This document shows, piece by piece, positions 34,139 through 43,726 of a stretch of 64,000 nt of DNA. Positions within the stretch are counted from its first letter, which is position 1, and the number at the start of each line of letters is the position of its first letter. Source of the DNA: Pelomonas sp051857475 (GTDB taxonomy: Bacteria > Pseudomonadota > Gammaproteobacteria > Burkholderiales > Burkholderiaceae_C); contig NZ_JBPZGZ010000002.1 of assembly GCF_051857475.1 (NCBI RefSeq), positions 372,001 through 436,000 of the forward strand, given 5' to 3'. The position numbers and the translations under genes were made by a program. The notes below the pieces were generated by a model, which saw nothing but the letters and a program-made list of their open reading frames with translations, did no database searches and was not told the DNA's origin.

Positions 34139-34738
34139 ATGCAGATGTCCGCCCCGCTCCGCCGATTTGCCCTGACGGCGCACATCACGACTTCGGTCGG
34201 ATGGATGGGCGCCGTCGCCTGCTTTCTTGCACTGGCCTTGGTCGGCTTGGAGAGTCAACAGCCGTTCGAGGTCCAGGCTGCCTACGTGGCGATGGAACTG
34301 GTCTGCTGGATGGTCATCGTCCCTCTCAGCCTCCTATCTCCCCTGACCGGAATCGCCCAGTCCCTTTGGACTCCATGGGGGATGCTCAAGCACTACTGGG
34401 TGGTAGTGAAGCTGCTTGTGACACTGCCTTGCACGGCCATCCTGCTCCTGCACATGCTGCCGACCACCCGGCTGGCGTCCGCAGCCCTTCAAGGCGGCCT
34501 TGCTGGGGCGGCCATGCACGACCTGAGGGTTCAACTCGTGGCCGACTCGGCGGTGGCCATTGCCGCTCTGGCTTTCACGACCGTTCTGGCGGTCTACAAG
34601 CCGAGCGGTCGCATGTCGAGCGGCGAGCCGGTGCCCACATGGGTGAAGTGGCTGCGTGGTGTCGCTATTGCCGGAGCGGCCGCCTTCTTGGTGGCCCATT
34701 TGCTCGGTGGCGGTATGGGTCACCACAGCATTCATTGA
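34139..34738 (+). CDS. Integral membrane protein, DUF2269-like
   Basis: 199 residues with GGGAGAG before ATG 34139. Four to five membrane segments (LTAHITTSVGWMGAVACFLA, and a His near each of several segments). The TAHITTSVGWMGA start resembles DUF2269-like membrane proteins, possibly haem or metal binding through conserved His. Ends with GGGMGHHSIH, a potential metal site. Function unknown; between copZ and a DUF2933 gene. Confidence 0.75.
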   Translation: MQMSAPLRRFALTAHITTSVGWMGAVACFLALALVGLESQQPFEVQAAYVAMELVCWMVIVPLSLLSPLTGIAQSLWTPWGMLKHYWVVVKLLVTLPCTAILLLHMLPTTRLASAALQGGLAGAAMHDLRVQLVADSAVAIAALAFTTVLAVYKPSGRMSSGEPVPTWVKWLRGVAIAGAAAFLVAHLLGGGMGHHSIH

Positions 34739-34846
34739 GTGACCGAGGCCCGTTGAAAGCGATGTGGGGTCCGTGCCGGGGTTGACGTGCATCAAGTTCG
34801 GTTGCCCGCTTTGCGGCGACGCTTAGGGCAAGGAGCTACGACAACC

Positions 34847-35068
34847 ATGGACAACACTCCGAACCCGTCGCCACGCTGGCGCTCACCGTTGGGCATCTTC
34901 ATGAGCATCGCCGGTTTGGTCGGCCTTTATTACTTGCTGACCGAGCACCTGACTCACCTCACACAAGCGATTCCGTACTTGGTTCTCCTCGCCTGCCCGT
35001 TGATGCACCTGTTCGGGCATCACCACGGCGGTCACCACCAGCACGGCAAGAACACCGACGAGAAGTAG
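34847..35068 (+). CDS. DUF2933-family small membrane protein
   Basis: 73 residues from ATG 34847 with AAGGAG 10 bases upstream. One or two membrane segments (FMSIAGLVGLYYLLTEH and YLVLLACPLMHLF) then a His-rich end (GHHHGGHHQHGK). DUF2933 proteins are common companions of copper efflux genes and probably bind metal at the His tail. Function unsettled. Confidence 0.88.
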   Translation: MDNTPNPSPRWRSPLGIFMSIAGLVGLYYLLTEHLTHLTQAIPYLVLLACPLMHLFGHHHGGHHQHGKNTDEK

Positions 35069-35070
35069 CG

Positions 35071-35339
35071 ATGCGTGCTGCGTCAGACAGGGCGAAGGCT
35101 GCTGAACTCGCCATCGTCCTCAGCGCATGGCAGGCCTTGACGCAGGCGGGCTGGTTTCGCCAGCTCTCATTGCTACTCCTCGCGGGCCGGGCGCTCGTTC
35201 ACGGCGTCCGCATGGCGTTGACGTGTCACGTCGAGTTGTACGGCAGCCATCCGATGTGGAGGAAGGCGTCCTGTTCTTGGGCTGCTGGGCCTGCCTTGCC
35301 GGACTAGGCATCTGGATTGCCGCCGCTGAGGTGGCCTGA
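35071..35339 (+). pseudogene. Small membrane protein gene, possibly frameshifted
   Basis: From ATG 35071, two bases after the DUF2933 stop, one frame reads a plausible start with LSLLLLAGRALVHGVRMALT to about 35255 and then degenerates. From about 35255 the next frame gives VEEGVLFLGCWACLAGLGIW and stops at 35339. Both pieces look like membrane protein, so a single frameshift near 35255 in an about 88-residue gene is likely. Family not recognised; may be an error or real decay. Confidence 0.35.
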
Positions 35340-35362
35340 CTCCCATCAGGTGTACGCCTCCC

Positions 35363-35393
35363 TTGACCTTCCAACAAGGGCAAGGTTCAAACT
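35363..35393 (+). promoter_or_regulatory. CueR-type promoter of the second copper ATPase
   Basis: TTGACC (35363-35368), 19-bp spacer TTCCAACAAGGGCAAGGTT, then CAAACT (35388-35393). The ACCTTCCAACAAGGGCAAGGT core closely fits a CueR box. ATPase starts 25 bp later. Confidence 0.78.
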
Positions 35394-35417
35394 TGAGAAC
35401 CAGAACCGGAGAGCACC

Positions 35418-37739
35418 ATGCCGTCTTCCAGTCACGAGTCTCACGACCACGTTGCCCAACAGCATCCCGAGCCATCAGCGGGCACCCATGTGATGCCTGA
35501 CGGCTCGGTGATGGAGGGGCACGCTCATCATCACGAGCACGCCATCCACGCTGGCCACGGCCACCACGGGCATGCTCTTGGCACGCCGGGGAAGATGAAG
35601 CTCGCGCCAAAGGGCGACCAAAGCCAGGTCGAGTACACCTGCCCGATGCACCCCCAGGTCCGGCAGATGGGCCCGGGCAATTGCCCCATTTGCGGCATGG
35701 CACTGGAACCGGTGCTGGCGACGGCCGAACAGGGCGAGAGCCCTGAGTTGCTCGACATGACTCGGCGCTTGTGGATAGGCACGGCGCTGACGGCTCCTGT
35801 GTTCGCTCTGGAAATGGGCGGACACCTGTTCAATATCCACCATCTCATCGCGCAGCAGACGTCGAACTGGGTCCAGCTGCTGCTGGGCACTCCGGTGGTG
35901 CTCTGGGCGGGGTGGCCGTTCTTCACACGCGCCTTGGCCTCGCTGAAGAACCGCAGCCTCAATATGTTCACCCTCATTGCGCTGGGCACGGGAGCGGCTT
36001 GGGTTTACAGCATCGTCGCGACGCTGGCGCCGGGTCACTTTCCCGCTGCGCTACGAGGCGACGATGGTGGAGTGCCGGTCTACTTCGAGGCGGCGGCGGT
36101 CATCACCGTGCTCGTGCTACTCGGCCAGGTGCTGGAACTGCGCGCAAGAGAAAAGACCTCCGGCGCCATCAAGGCGCTCCTGGGCTTGGCGCCAAAGACG
36201 GCGGTCAAAGTGAACTCCGACGGCGCCGACGAGACGGTGCAGGTGGATGCCATCGAGGTAGGCAACCTGCTACGTGTGCGGCCGGGCGAGAAGGTGCCCG
36301 TCGATGGAGAAGTCACCGAGGGTAAGGGCAATGTCGATGAGTCCATGGTGACTGGGGAGCCCGTGCCGGTAGCGAAAGCCGCCGGCTCGAAGGTGACTGC
36401 TGGCACGATGAACCAGACCGGTGGCTTCGTCATGCGCGCTGAGAAGGTGGGCGCTGACACTTTGCTCTCCCAAATCGTCCACATGGTGGCGGCAGCGCAG
36501 CGCAGCCGTGCGCCCATTCAACGCATGGTCGACCAGGTCGCCGGGTGGTTCGTGCCAGCCGTCATCCTGGCCGCAGCCTTGACTTTTGTCGCTTGGCTGG
36601 TGTGGGGGCCTTCGCCGGCCTTCAGCTATGCGCTCGTCGCTGCGGTCTCTGTGCTCATCATTGCCTGCCCTTGCGCTCTTGGCTTGGCGACGCCCATGTC
36701 CATCATGGTGGGAGTCGGCAAGGGAGCCCAGCATGGCGTGCTCATCCGCGACGCCGAAGCCCTCGAGAAGATGGAAAAGGTCGACACGCTTGTCGTCGAC
36801 AAGACCGGCACCTTGACCGAGGGGCGACCCAAGGTGGTCCACATCGAGCCGGCGGGCGGCTACTCGGCCGAGGATATCTTGAAAATGCTGGCCAGCGTGG
36901 AACGGGCCAGCGAGCATCCCCTGGCGATGGCCATCGTCCAGGAAGCCCAAGGGCGCAAGCTGGCTCTCTCGCAGGTCACGGACTTCGACTCGCCTGTCGG
37001 CAAGGGTGTGGTGGGAACGGTCGACGGGGAGTCTGTCGTCTCAGGTAGCGCCAAGTTTCTTGCCGAACAGGGCGTCGACGTCGGCACCCTCTCAGCGCCA
37101 GCGGAACAGCAACGTCAAAGGGCTGCGACCGTCATCTTTGTAGGCATTGGCGCCAAGCTCGCCGGGTTCGTAGCCGTCGCCGACCCCATCAAGCCGACGA
37201 CGCCTCAGGCCTTGAAGGCACTGCAGGCGGCCGGCGTCCGCGTCGTCATGTTGACCGGTGACGGCAAGACCACGGCTGAAGCGGTGGGCCGCGAGCTGGG
37301 CATCGACGAGGTGCTTGCCGAGGTCTTTCCTGAAGACAAGGCAGCCGTGGTGAAGCGGCTTCAGTCGGAAGGCCGCATCGTGGCCATGGCGGGCGATGGG
37401 GTCAACGACGCACCAGCGCTTGCCCAAGCCACAGTGGGCATCGCCATGGGGACCGGCACCGATGTTGCGATGGAGAGTTCTGGCATCACGCTGTTAAAGG
37501 GTGACCTGATGGGCATCGTTCGCGCCCAGACCTTGTCGCGCGCGACGATGCGCAACATCCGACAGAACCTCTTCCTGAGCTTTGCCTACAACGTGGCCGG
37601 CGTGCCAATAGCGGCTGGCGTGCTTTACCCCTTCTTTGGAGTGCTGTTGTCGCCGGTCGTCGCCGCCGCCGCGATGGCGCTTTCATCCGTTAGCGTGATA
37701 GGCAACGCCCTGAGGCTTAGGACCGTCAAAGTGGAGTGA
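35418..37739 (+). CDS. SilP/CopB-like Cu/Ag P1B ATPase
   Basis: 773 residues from ATG 35418 with GGAGAG upstream. N-terminus is His-rich (HHHEHAIHAGHGHHGH) instead of HMA domains, followed by a CPMHP...CPICGMALEP heavy-metal-binding motif. Membrane CPC at 417-419 and phosphorylated Asp461 (DKTGTLTEG). ASEHPLAMAIV and GDGVNDAPA are intact. It would export Cu or Ag, with the N-terminal His giving a different entry route from CopA. Under its own CueR box. Confidence 0.94.
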   Translation: MPSSSHESHDHVAQQHPEPSAGTHVMPDGSVMEGHAHHHEHAIHAGHGHHGHALGTPGKMKLAPKGDQSQVEYTCPMHPQVRQMGPGNCPICGMALEPVLATAEQGESPELLDMTRRLWIGTALTAPVFALEMGGHLFNIHHLIAQQTSNWVQLLLGTPVVLWAGWPFFTRALASLKNRSLNMFTLIALGTGAAWVYSIVATLAPGHFPAALRGDDGGVPVYFEAAAVITVLVLLGQVLELRAREKTSGAIKALLGLAPKTAVKVNSDGADETVQVDAIEVGNLLRVRPGEKVPVDGEVTEGKGNVDESMVTGEPVPVAKAAGSKVTAGTMNQTGGFVMRAEKVGADTLLSQIVHMVAAAQRSRAPIQRMVDQVAGWFVPAVILAAALTFVAWLVWGPSPAFSYALVAAVSVLIIACPCALGLATPMSIMVGVGKGAQHGVLIRDAEALEKMEKVDTLVVDKTGTLTEGRPKVVHIEPAGGYSAEDILKMLASVERASEHPLAMAIVQEAQGRKLALSQVTDFDSPVGKGVVGTVDGESVVSGSAKFLAEQGVDVGTLSAPAEQQRQRAATVIFVGIGAKLAGFVAVADPIKPTTPQALKALQAAGVRVVMLTGDGKTTAEAVGRELGIDEVLAEVFPEDKAAVVKRLQSEGRIVAMAGDGVNDAPALAQATVGIAMGTGTDVAMESSGITLLKGDLMGIVRAQTLSRATMRNIRQNLFLSFAYNVAGVPIAAGVLYPFFGVLLSPVVAAAAMALSSVSVIGNALRLRTVKVE

Positions 37740-37831
37740 AGGTGCCGCGCTGCCCGCTAGTTTGCCAGCCATTGGGAATTTGCCTCCGCAATCCCTCCAG
37801 CGGATGCGGCTCGTCAGCAGGTTTGTGACTC

Positions 37832-38224
37832 TTACAGGCGCGGCCGCACCCAGAACCACGCGGCAACGGCAACTCCCAACCAAAGCAACACGACAACTGC
37901 CGCGCCGACACGACTGCTTGGTTTCGCCCCCTTGGTCCGAATCCAGTCATCTGCCTGAACCCGGCTCTCCGCCAGGACTGCGGGCGGCAGGAGCCTGACG
38001 GCTAACCAAATCAGCCCGGGAAGCAACAGTACATCGTCGACGTAGCCAAGGACTGGGATGAAATCAGGAATCAGGTCGATGGGGCTTAACGCATAGGCCA
38101 CGACGAACACTGCGAGCGCCTTTGCAAACCAAGGCGTCCGTGGATTCTTCCCCGCGAACCACAGCGTCACACCATCGCGCTTAATGCGCTTGGCCCACTC
38201 CTTCAAACTGCTACAAATGCCCAT
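37832..38224 (-). CDS. DUF1232 (YkvA-family) membrane protein
   Basis: 130 residues. YALSPIDLIPDFIPVLGYVDD is the DUF1232 signature, with a Pro- and Asp-rich loop between two membrane helices; a third helix is C-terminal. Function of the family is not known. Last in the minus-strand metal run, 76 bp after czcD, so probably read from the same transcript. Confidence 0.88.
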   Translation of the reverse strand: MGICSSLKEWAKRIKRDGVTLWFAGKNPRTPWFAKALAVFVVAYALSPIDLIPDFIPVLGYVDDVLLLPGLIWLAVRLLPPAVLAESRVQADDWIRTKGAKPSSRVGAAVVVLLWLGVAVAAWFWVRPRL

Positions 38225-38300
38225 GGTCCCATCATGACGCGCAGCGGGCGGGTTGAATGTAAAACGGCTGGCCGCAACGCGGGGACGCCTTCCTCATAGT

Positions 38301-39287
38301 TCAGGCGTCGTGACGGTCGGCGCTGCGGCGTCCCTTGTCCTGCTCTTGAGCCAGCAGGGCGGTGGCACTTGTGAAATGGTTTTCCTCGTCGGTCTGCCCA
38401 CAGGGCTCGAGTTCGCACTGCACGGTAATGTGGTGGATGCCAAATTTCACCGCCAGGCGCCTGCGCACTTCGGGAAGGATTTGCTGTTCGGCGTTCACGT
38501 CCGGGTCCGTCACAAGGTGGACCGTGAGCGTGCTCTTGCCGCTCGTCACCGCCCAAACGTGCAGGTCGTGGAGGCTCTTGACGCCGGGCACTGCCAGCAG
38601 AAGCTTCTTCAACTCGACCATGTCGACGTCTTCGGGCACCCCCTCCAGCAGGATATTGACGCTCGACTTGAGCAACGTCCAGGTCCGAGGTACGACCCAC
38701 AGGCCGATTAGGATGGCGACCGCCGAATCGACCCAGGCCCACCCTGTGAACTTCAGGATGACGGCGCCGACGATGACGCCGACCGAGCCAATCATGTCTG
38801 CCCACACCTCGAGGTAGGCGCCCTTCACATTCAGGCTCGACTCCTGGCCGCCCTGAAGGACGCGCATGCTGATGAGATTGACCAGCAGGCCGACGATGGC
38901 GATGACGAGCATCGCCGTCGACTGGATTTCTGGCGGCGCCTTGATGCGCAGGTAGGCCTCGTAGAGGATGTAGACCGCCACGCCGAACAGCAGCATGGCG
39001 TTGAACGCTGCGGCCAGGATTTCGAAGCGGTGGTAGCCGAAGGTCCTTCGGGCATCGGCGGGCCGCTTGGCTATCCGGATGGCCGCAAGCGCGATGGCCA
39101 GCGCTGCGACGTCGGTGAACATGTGCGCCGCGTCGGAGATGAGCGCAAGGCTCTGCGACACGATGCCGCCGACCAGTTCGACGAACAGGAACACCGTCGT
39201 GAGCCCAAAGGCAATCTTCAGCGAGCGTTGGTTCGCGCCCGCTGTGTGGTCATGGCCTGCGGACTCGTGAGCGTGGTCGTGCGACAT
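38301..39287 (-). CDS. czcD: CzcD-type cation diffusion facilitator
   Basis: 328 residues. N-terminal His (SHDHAHESAGHDH) then six membrane segments; the Zn site is in HMFTDVAAL and the EVWADMIGS segment. C-terminal cytosolic dimer domain with HDLHVW. It exports Zn, Co or Cd in exchange for protons. Twelve bases after czcA, a regular czcCBAD order. Feeds the periplasm where Czc removes the metal. Confidence 0.95.
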   Translation of the reverse strand: MSHDHAHESAGHDHTAGANQRSLKIAFGLTTVFLFVELVGGIVSQSLALISDAAHMFTDVAALAIALAAIRIAKRPADARRTFGYHRFEILAAAFNAMLLFGVAVYILYEAYLRIKAPPEIQSTAMLVIAIVGLLVNLISMRVLQGGQESSLNVKGAYLEVWADMIGSVGVIVGAVILKFTGWAWVDSAVAILIGLWVVPRTWTLLKSSVNILLEGVPEDVDMVELKKLLLAVPGVKSLHDLHVWAVTSGKSTLTVHLVTDPDVNAEQQILPEVRRRLAVKFGIHHITVQCELEPCGQTDEENHFTSATALLAQEQDKGRRSADRHDA

Positions 39288-39299
39288 CTTTGTTTCTCC

Positions 39300-42200
39300 T
39301 TAGGCGTTCACAGGGGCCGCAACTGGTGCTTCGACCTCGTCGTCATCCCGTCGGTGCGCCCACCGATACAGCAGCGGCAACACCAGCAGCGTCAGCGCCG
39401 TCGAAGACAGGACGCCGCCTATGACGACGGTGGCCAGCGGGCGCTGCACTTCGGCGCCAGTGCCGGTGGCGATTGCCATGGGCACGAAGCCCAGCGAGGC
39501 AACCAAGGCCGTCATCAGCACCGGACGCAACCGGGTCAGCGCGCCTTCCCAGATGGCGTCGTCCAGGCTTTTGCCCTCCTCGCGAAGACTACGGATGAAC
39601 GACAGCATGACCAGCCCGTTGAGCACTGCGACACCGGACAAGGCGATGAAGCCGACCGCCGCCGAAATCGACAGCGGGATGCCTCTCAGCCAAAGTGCCA
39701 ACACACCACCAGTCAGAGCAAATGGGATGCCGGTGAAGACCAAGAGACCGTCCTTGGCATTGCCGAACATGGTGAAGAGGAGTGCGAAGACCATGGCCAG
39801 GGCCAGCGGCACCACGACCTGCAGGCGCTGCGACGCGGATTGCAATTGCTCGAAGGTCCCACCCCAGGCGGTCCAATAACCCGTGGGCACTTTCACGCTC
39901 GCCATCGCAGCCTGCGCGTCGGCGACGAACGAGCCGAGGTCGCGGCCGGTCACGTTCGCGCTGACGACGACCCGGCGCTTGCCGTTCTCCCGGGACATCT
40001 GGTTGGGCCCGGGGGCAACTTCTAGGGCCGCGACTTCCCCGAGCGGGATGTATGACGCGCGGCCTTCAGCCCCCGATTTCGGCAACGAGATGGGAAGGCG
40101 CTTGAGCGCCTCGACGTCCTGACGCACGTCTTCCGGCAGCCGCACGAGGATGTCGAAGCGACGGTCACCCTGGAAAAAGGTGCCGGCTTCTCGACCGCCC
40201 ACGGCCGTCGCCACAGCCTCCTGCACGTCGGTCATGTTCAGCCCGTAGCGCGTCGCCTTGGCACGGTCGATGTTGACCGAGAGCATCGGCAGGCCCGTCG
40301 TCTGCTCGACCTTGACCTCGGTGGCACCCGGCACCTTCTGCAGCGTTGCCGCGATGCGGTTGGCCGTGTCGTTGAGCAGGTCGTTGTCGTCACCGAAGAC
40401 CTTGACGGCCACATCCGAGCGCACGCCGCTGATGAGTTCGTTGAAGCGCAGCTGGATGGGCTGCGAGAACTCGTAGTTGTTGCCAGGCACCGTGGCGGCT
40501 TCCTCGCGGATGGCTGCGAGAAGCTCGTCGCGCGTCTTGCGTGGCTCTGGCCACTGGTCCATCGGCTTGAGCATGATGTAGCCGTCGCTGATATTGGGTG
40601 GCATTGGGTCCGCCGCAATCTCGGCTGTGCCCGTGCGGGCAAAGATGCGCTCAATCTCGGGGAACTTCGCCTTGAGCGTCGCCTCGAGCTGCTTCTGCAT
40701 CTCCACCGACTGCGTCAGGCTCGTGCCCGGGATGCGCAGAGCCTGGATGGCGAAGTCGCCTTCGTTGAGGTTGGGCACAAACTCGCTGCCCAGTTTGGTG
40801 GCCACGATGACGGACAGGGCGACCATGACGGTCGCGAAGGTCATCACGACGGGCGCGTTGCCCAGCGTCGCCTTGAGCGCCGGCTCGTAGCGGCGCTTGG
40901 CCCATTCCATCAGGCGGTTTTCCTTCTCGGTCACGCGCTCGCCGATGAAGAGTGCGACGGCAGCAGGGACGAAGGTCACCGACAGCACCATCGCGCCGAG
41001 CAGCGCCAGCAGCACCGTGTAGGCCATCGGATGGAACATCTTGCCCTCCACGCCGGTCAGGGCAAGGATGGGCACGTAGACCACCATGATGATGAGCTGG
41101 CCGAACAGCAGCGGTCGACGAGCTTCCTTGGCGGCGGCGAACACCTCGTGGAAGCGCTCGGCCCGCGTCAGCGCCCGACCCTTGTGCGCCTGGACGTGCG
41201 CGAGGCGGCGCACAGCGTTCTCGATGATGACCACCGCGCCGTCCACGATGATGCCGAAGTCCAATGCACCCAGGCTCATCAGGTTGGCACTGATGCCGTA
41301 CTTGACCATGCCCGTGAAGGTGAAGAGCATCGACAGCGGGATGACCATCGCCGTGATGAGCGCCGCCCGGAAGTTTCCAAGGAAGGCAAACAGCACCGCG
41401 ATGACCAACAGGGCACCCTCGACCAAGTTCTTCTGAACGGTCTTGATGGCCTTGTCGACAAGCGTCGTCCGGTCGTAGACCGTGACGGCCTTGACGCCAG
41501 CGGGCAGCGTCTTGTTGATGGCCTCCATCTGCTTGTCCACGGCGCGCGAGACGGTCCGGCTGTTTTCGCCCATCAGCATGAAGACGGTGCCAAGCACCAC
41601 CTCCTGGCCGTTCTCAGTGGCCGCACCGGTGCGCAACTCCCGCCCCAGCTCCACAGCGGCGACGTCGCGGACGCGGATGGGCTGGCCCTGCGCCGTGCCG
41701 ATGATGATTTCGCCGATGTCCTCAATGGACTTGACCTGACCAGGCGCGCGCACGAGGTACTGCTCGCCGCGCCGCTCGATGTAGCCGGCGCCGAGGTTGG
41801 AGTTGTTCTTCTCCAGCGCGTTCACGACGTCGGCCAGGCTGAGGCCGAAGGCACCGAGGCGCTCGAGGTTGGGTGCCACGACGTACTGCTTCGCGAAGCC
41901 GCCGATGGAGTTGATTTCAGTCACGCCCGACACGTTGCGCAGCTGCGGCTTGACGACCCAGTCCTGGATTTCGCGCAGGTCGGTCGGCGTGTAGGCCGTG
42001 CCGTCGGGCTTCTTCGCGCCCTTCACTGCTTCGACCGTCCACAGGTAGATTTCTCCAAGACCCGTGGAGATGGGACCCATGCTCGGCGTCACGCCGGCTG
42101 GCAGCCGCTCACGAGCCTCCTGAAGGCGCTGGTTGACGAGCTGCCGCGCGAAGTAGATGTCGGTGCCGTCCTTGAAGATGACGGTGACCTGCGACAGGCC

Positions 42201-42464
42201 GTAGCGCGACAGGGAGCGCGTCTGTTCCAGGCCTGGCAGGCCGGCCATGACCGTCTCGATGGGATAGGTGACGCGCTGCTCGGTCTCCAGCGGTGAATAG
42301 CCCGGTGCCTGGCTGTTGACGACGACCTGCACGTTGGAGATGTCGACGACGGCGTCGATGGGCAGCTTGGTGTAGCTGTAGGCCCCGAGGGCTGCCATTG
42401 CCAGCACGGCAAGCATGACCAACCAACGCTGCTCGATGCAGAAGCGGATGATGCGTTCAAACAT
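39300..42464 (-). CDS. czcA: CzcA RND efflux permease
   Basis: 1,054 residues, full length. N-terminal IEQRWLVMLAVLAMAALGAY and DAVVDISNVQVVV are typical of HME RND pumps for divalent ions. DFGIIVDGAVVIIEN carries the Asp/Asp/Glu proton relay. Twelve membrane helices. With CzcB and CzcC it moves Co/Zn/Cd from the periplasm outwards using the proton gradient. Very different from CusA at 18374-21493 (no Met sites). Confidence 0.96.
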   Translation of the reverse strand: MFERIIRFCIEQRWLVMLAVLAMAALGAYSYTKLPIDAVVDISNVQVVVNSQAPGYSPLETEQRVTYPIETVMAGLPGLEQTRSLSRYGLSQVTVIFKDGTDIYFARQLVNQRLQEARERLPAGVTPSMGPISTGLGEIYLWTVEAVKGAKKPDGTAYTPTDLREIQDWVVKPQLRNVSGVTEINSIGGFAKQYVVAPNLERLGAFGLSLADVVNALEKNNSNLGAGYIERRGEQYLVRAPGQVKSIEDIGEIIIGTAQGQPIRVRDVAAVELGRELRTGAATENGQEVVLGTVFMLMGENSRTVSRAVDKQMEAINKTLPAGVKAVTVYDRTTLVDKAIKTVQKNLVEGALLVIAVLFAFLGNFRAALITAMVIPLSMLFTFTGMVKYGISANLMSLGALDFGIIVDGAVVIIENAVRRLAHVQAHKGRALTRAERFHEVFAAAKEARRPLLFGQLIIMVVYVPILALTGVEGKMFHPMAYTVLLALLGAMVLSVTFVPAAVALFIGERVTEKENRLMEWAKRRYEPALKATLGNAPVVMTFATVMVALSVIVATKLGSEFVPNLNEGDFAIQALRIPGTSLTQSVEMQKQLEATLKAKFPEIERIFARTGTAEIAADPMPPNISDGYIMLKPMDQWPEPRKTRDELLAAIREEAATVPGNNYEFSQPIQLRFNELISGVRSDVAVKVFGDDNDLLNDTANRIAATLQKVPGATEVKVEQTTGLPMLSVNIDRAKATRYGLNMTDVQEAVATAVGGREAGTFFQGDRRFDILVRLPEDVRQDVEALKRLPISLPKSGAEGRASYIPLGEVAALEVAPGPNQMSRENGKRRVVVSANVTGRDLGSFVADAQAAMASVKVPTGYWTAWGGTFEQLQSASQRLQVVVPLALAMVFALLFTMFGNAKDGLLVFTGIPFALTGGVLALWLRGIPLSISAAVGFIALSGVAVLNGLVMLSFIRSLREEGKSLDDAIWEGALTRLRPVLMTALVASLGFVPMAIATGTGAEVQRPLATVVIGGVLSSTALTLLVLPLLYRWAHRRDDDEVEAPVAAPVNA

Positions 42465-42478
42465 GTCCGTCCTCCCGT

Positions 42479-43711
42479 TCAGTGTTCGTGGCCTGCGCTG
42501 GCTTTGCCCAGCTCAGACTTGAGGACGAAGGTGTTCTTGGACGCGACCTGGTCGCCGGCCTTCAGGCCACTGAGCACCTCGACAGTTCGTCCGTCGGAGC
42601 GGCCGACCTTGACGGCCACCGCCTCGAACCCGCCGGACACGGCCTTGAAGACCATGGCCTGGTTCTCGATGGTCTGGACCGCATCGGCCGGCACCGTCAG
42701 AGGGACGTCCTGGTTCTCGCCGTACACCGCGACGGTCACGAAGAGGCCGGGGCGCCACGCGCCATCGGGATTGGTCAGCGTCACGCGGGCGCGGGCGGTA
42801 CGGGTATGTTCGCCCAGCAGCGCGCCGACGTAAGAGATGGTGCCCTCCACCTTGCTCTCGAACGCAGTCGACGACACCGAGACACGCTGACCCACGCGAA
42901 CGGTGGCCAGGTCCTTGGGCGCGACGTTGAACTCCGCCCAGACCGACCGGAGGTCGGAGACGGTGAAGATGCTGGCGTCTTCCTTGACCGCCTCGCCGAG
43001 CGCCAGGTGCTTCTCGACCACCGTGCCGTCGAACGGCGCACGCAGCTCGAAGCGGTTGAGGTTTGCCGATGAGCCGGTGGCACCAACGGCCGCGAGCTTC
43101 TGGGTCGCATTGCGGACCGCGATGTCGGCCTCACGCAGGGCCGACTGGGCCTGCAGGTAGTCCTGCTCCGCAGAAATCTTCTCCTGCCAGAGCTTCTTCT
43201 CGCGCTCGTAGGTGACGCGGGCCGCATCGCGGCGCTCCTGAGCGGTCAGTAGCTCGCTGCGTTGCTCTGACAGCGAGTTGCTGGCAATGACGGCCAGGAC
43301 CTCGCCCTTGCGCACCGACTGGCCGAGATTGGCGACGACTTGCTCGGCCACGCCTGCGAGGCGCGGCACGACGTGGGCCGTGCGGTCTTCGTTGAACCTG
43401 ATTTCGCCGGTGAACTCGGCGGCGGCCTGGAGCTTTGCCGGGCCTGCGGCTTGCACGGCGATGCCCGCCTTCCTGACCTGGTCCTCGGTCAACTTGACCG
43501 AGCGCTGCTCATGCTCTTCGTGCGCTTCCTTGGCAGCTGGGGCGGCCTTCTTGTCGTCGTCGCCTTCCTTGTGTGCGTGACCGGCTTCTTCGCCCTGTTC
43601 GGCTTCTTCGCCCGTCTTGTGCCGTTCGGTGAGCAGCAGTCCGCCACCGGCCATGACGCCGACCAGGACGATGACCGCCATTGCGACGCGCTGTTTCTTT
43701 GTGATTGCCAT
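42479..43711 (-). CDS. czcB: CzcB membrane-fusion protein
   Basis: 410 residues. Inner-membrane anchor (VAMAVIVLVGVMAGGGLLL), a charged Glu/His/Lys segment (GEEAGHAHKEGDDDKK) that may bind metal, a coiled hairpin, and a barrel domain (FDGTVVEKHLALGEAV). It links CzcA to CzcC in the periplasm. Fourteen bases before czcA, 15 after czcC. All expected parts are present. Confidence 0.95.
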   Translation of the reverse strand: MAITKKQRVAMAVIVLVGVMAGGGLLLTERHKTGEEAEQGEEAGHAHKEGDDDKKAAPAAKEAHEEHEQRSVKLTEDQVRKAGIAVQAAGPAKLQAAAEFTGEIRFNEDRTAHVVPRLAGVAEQVVANLGQSVRKGEVLAVIASNSLSEQRSELLTAQERRDAARVTYEREKKLWQEKISAEQDYLQAQSALREADIAVRNATQKLAAVGATGSSANLNRFELRAPFDGTVVEKHLALGEAVKEDASIFTVSDLRSVWAEFNVAPKDLATVRVGQRVSVSSTAFESKVEGTISYVGALLGEHTRTARARVTLTNPDGAWRPGLFVTVAVYGENQDVPLTVPADAVQTIENQAMVFKAVSGGFEAVAVKVGRSDGRTVEVLSGLKAGDQVASKNTFVLKSELGKASAGHEH

Positions 43712-43726
43712 GTTCGTTTTCCGTTC

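Noticed and set aside
41031..42296. 421-residue plus-strand frame over czcA
   Set aside because: Antisense of czcA; His/Asp-rich composition is the mirror of the CzcA codons.
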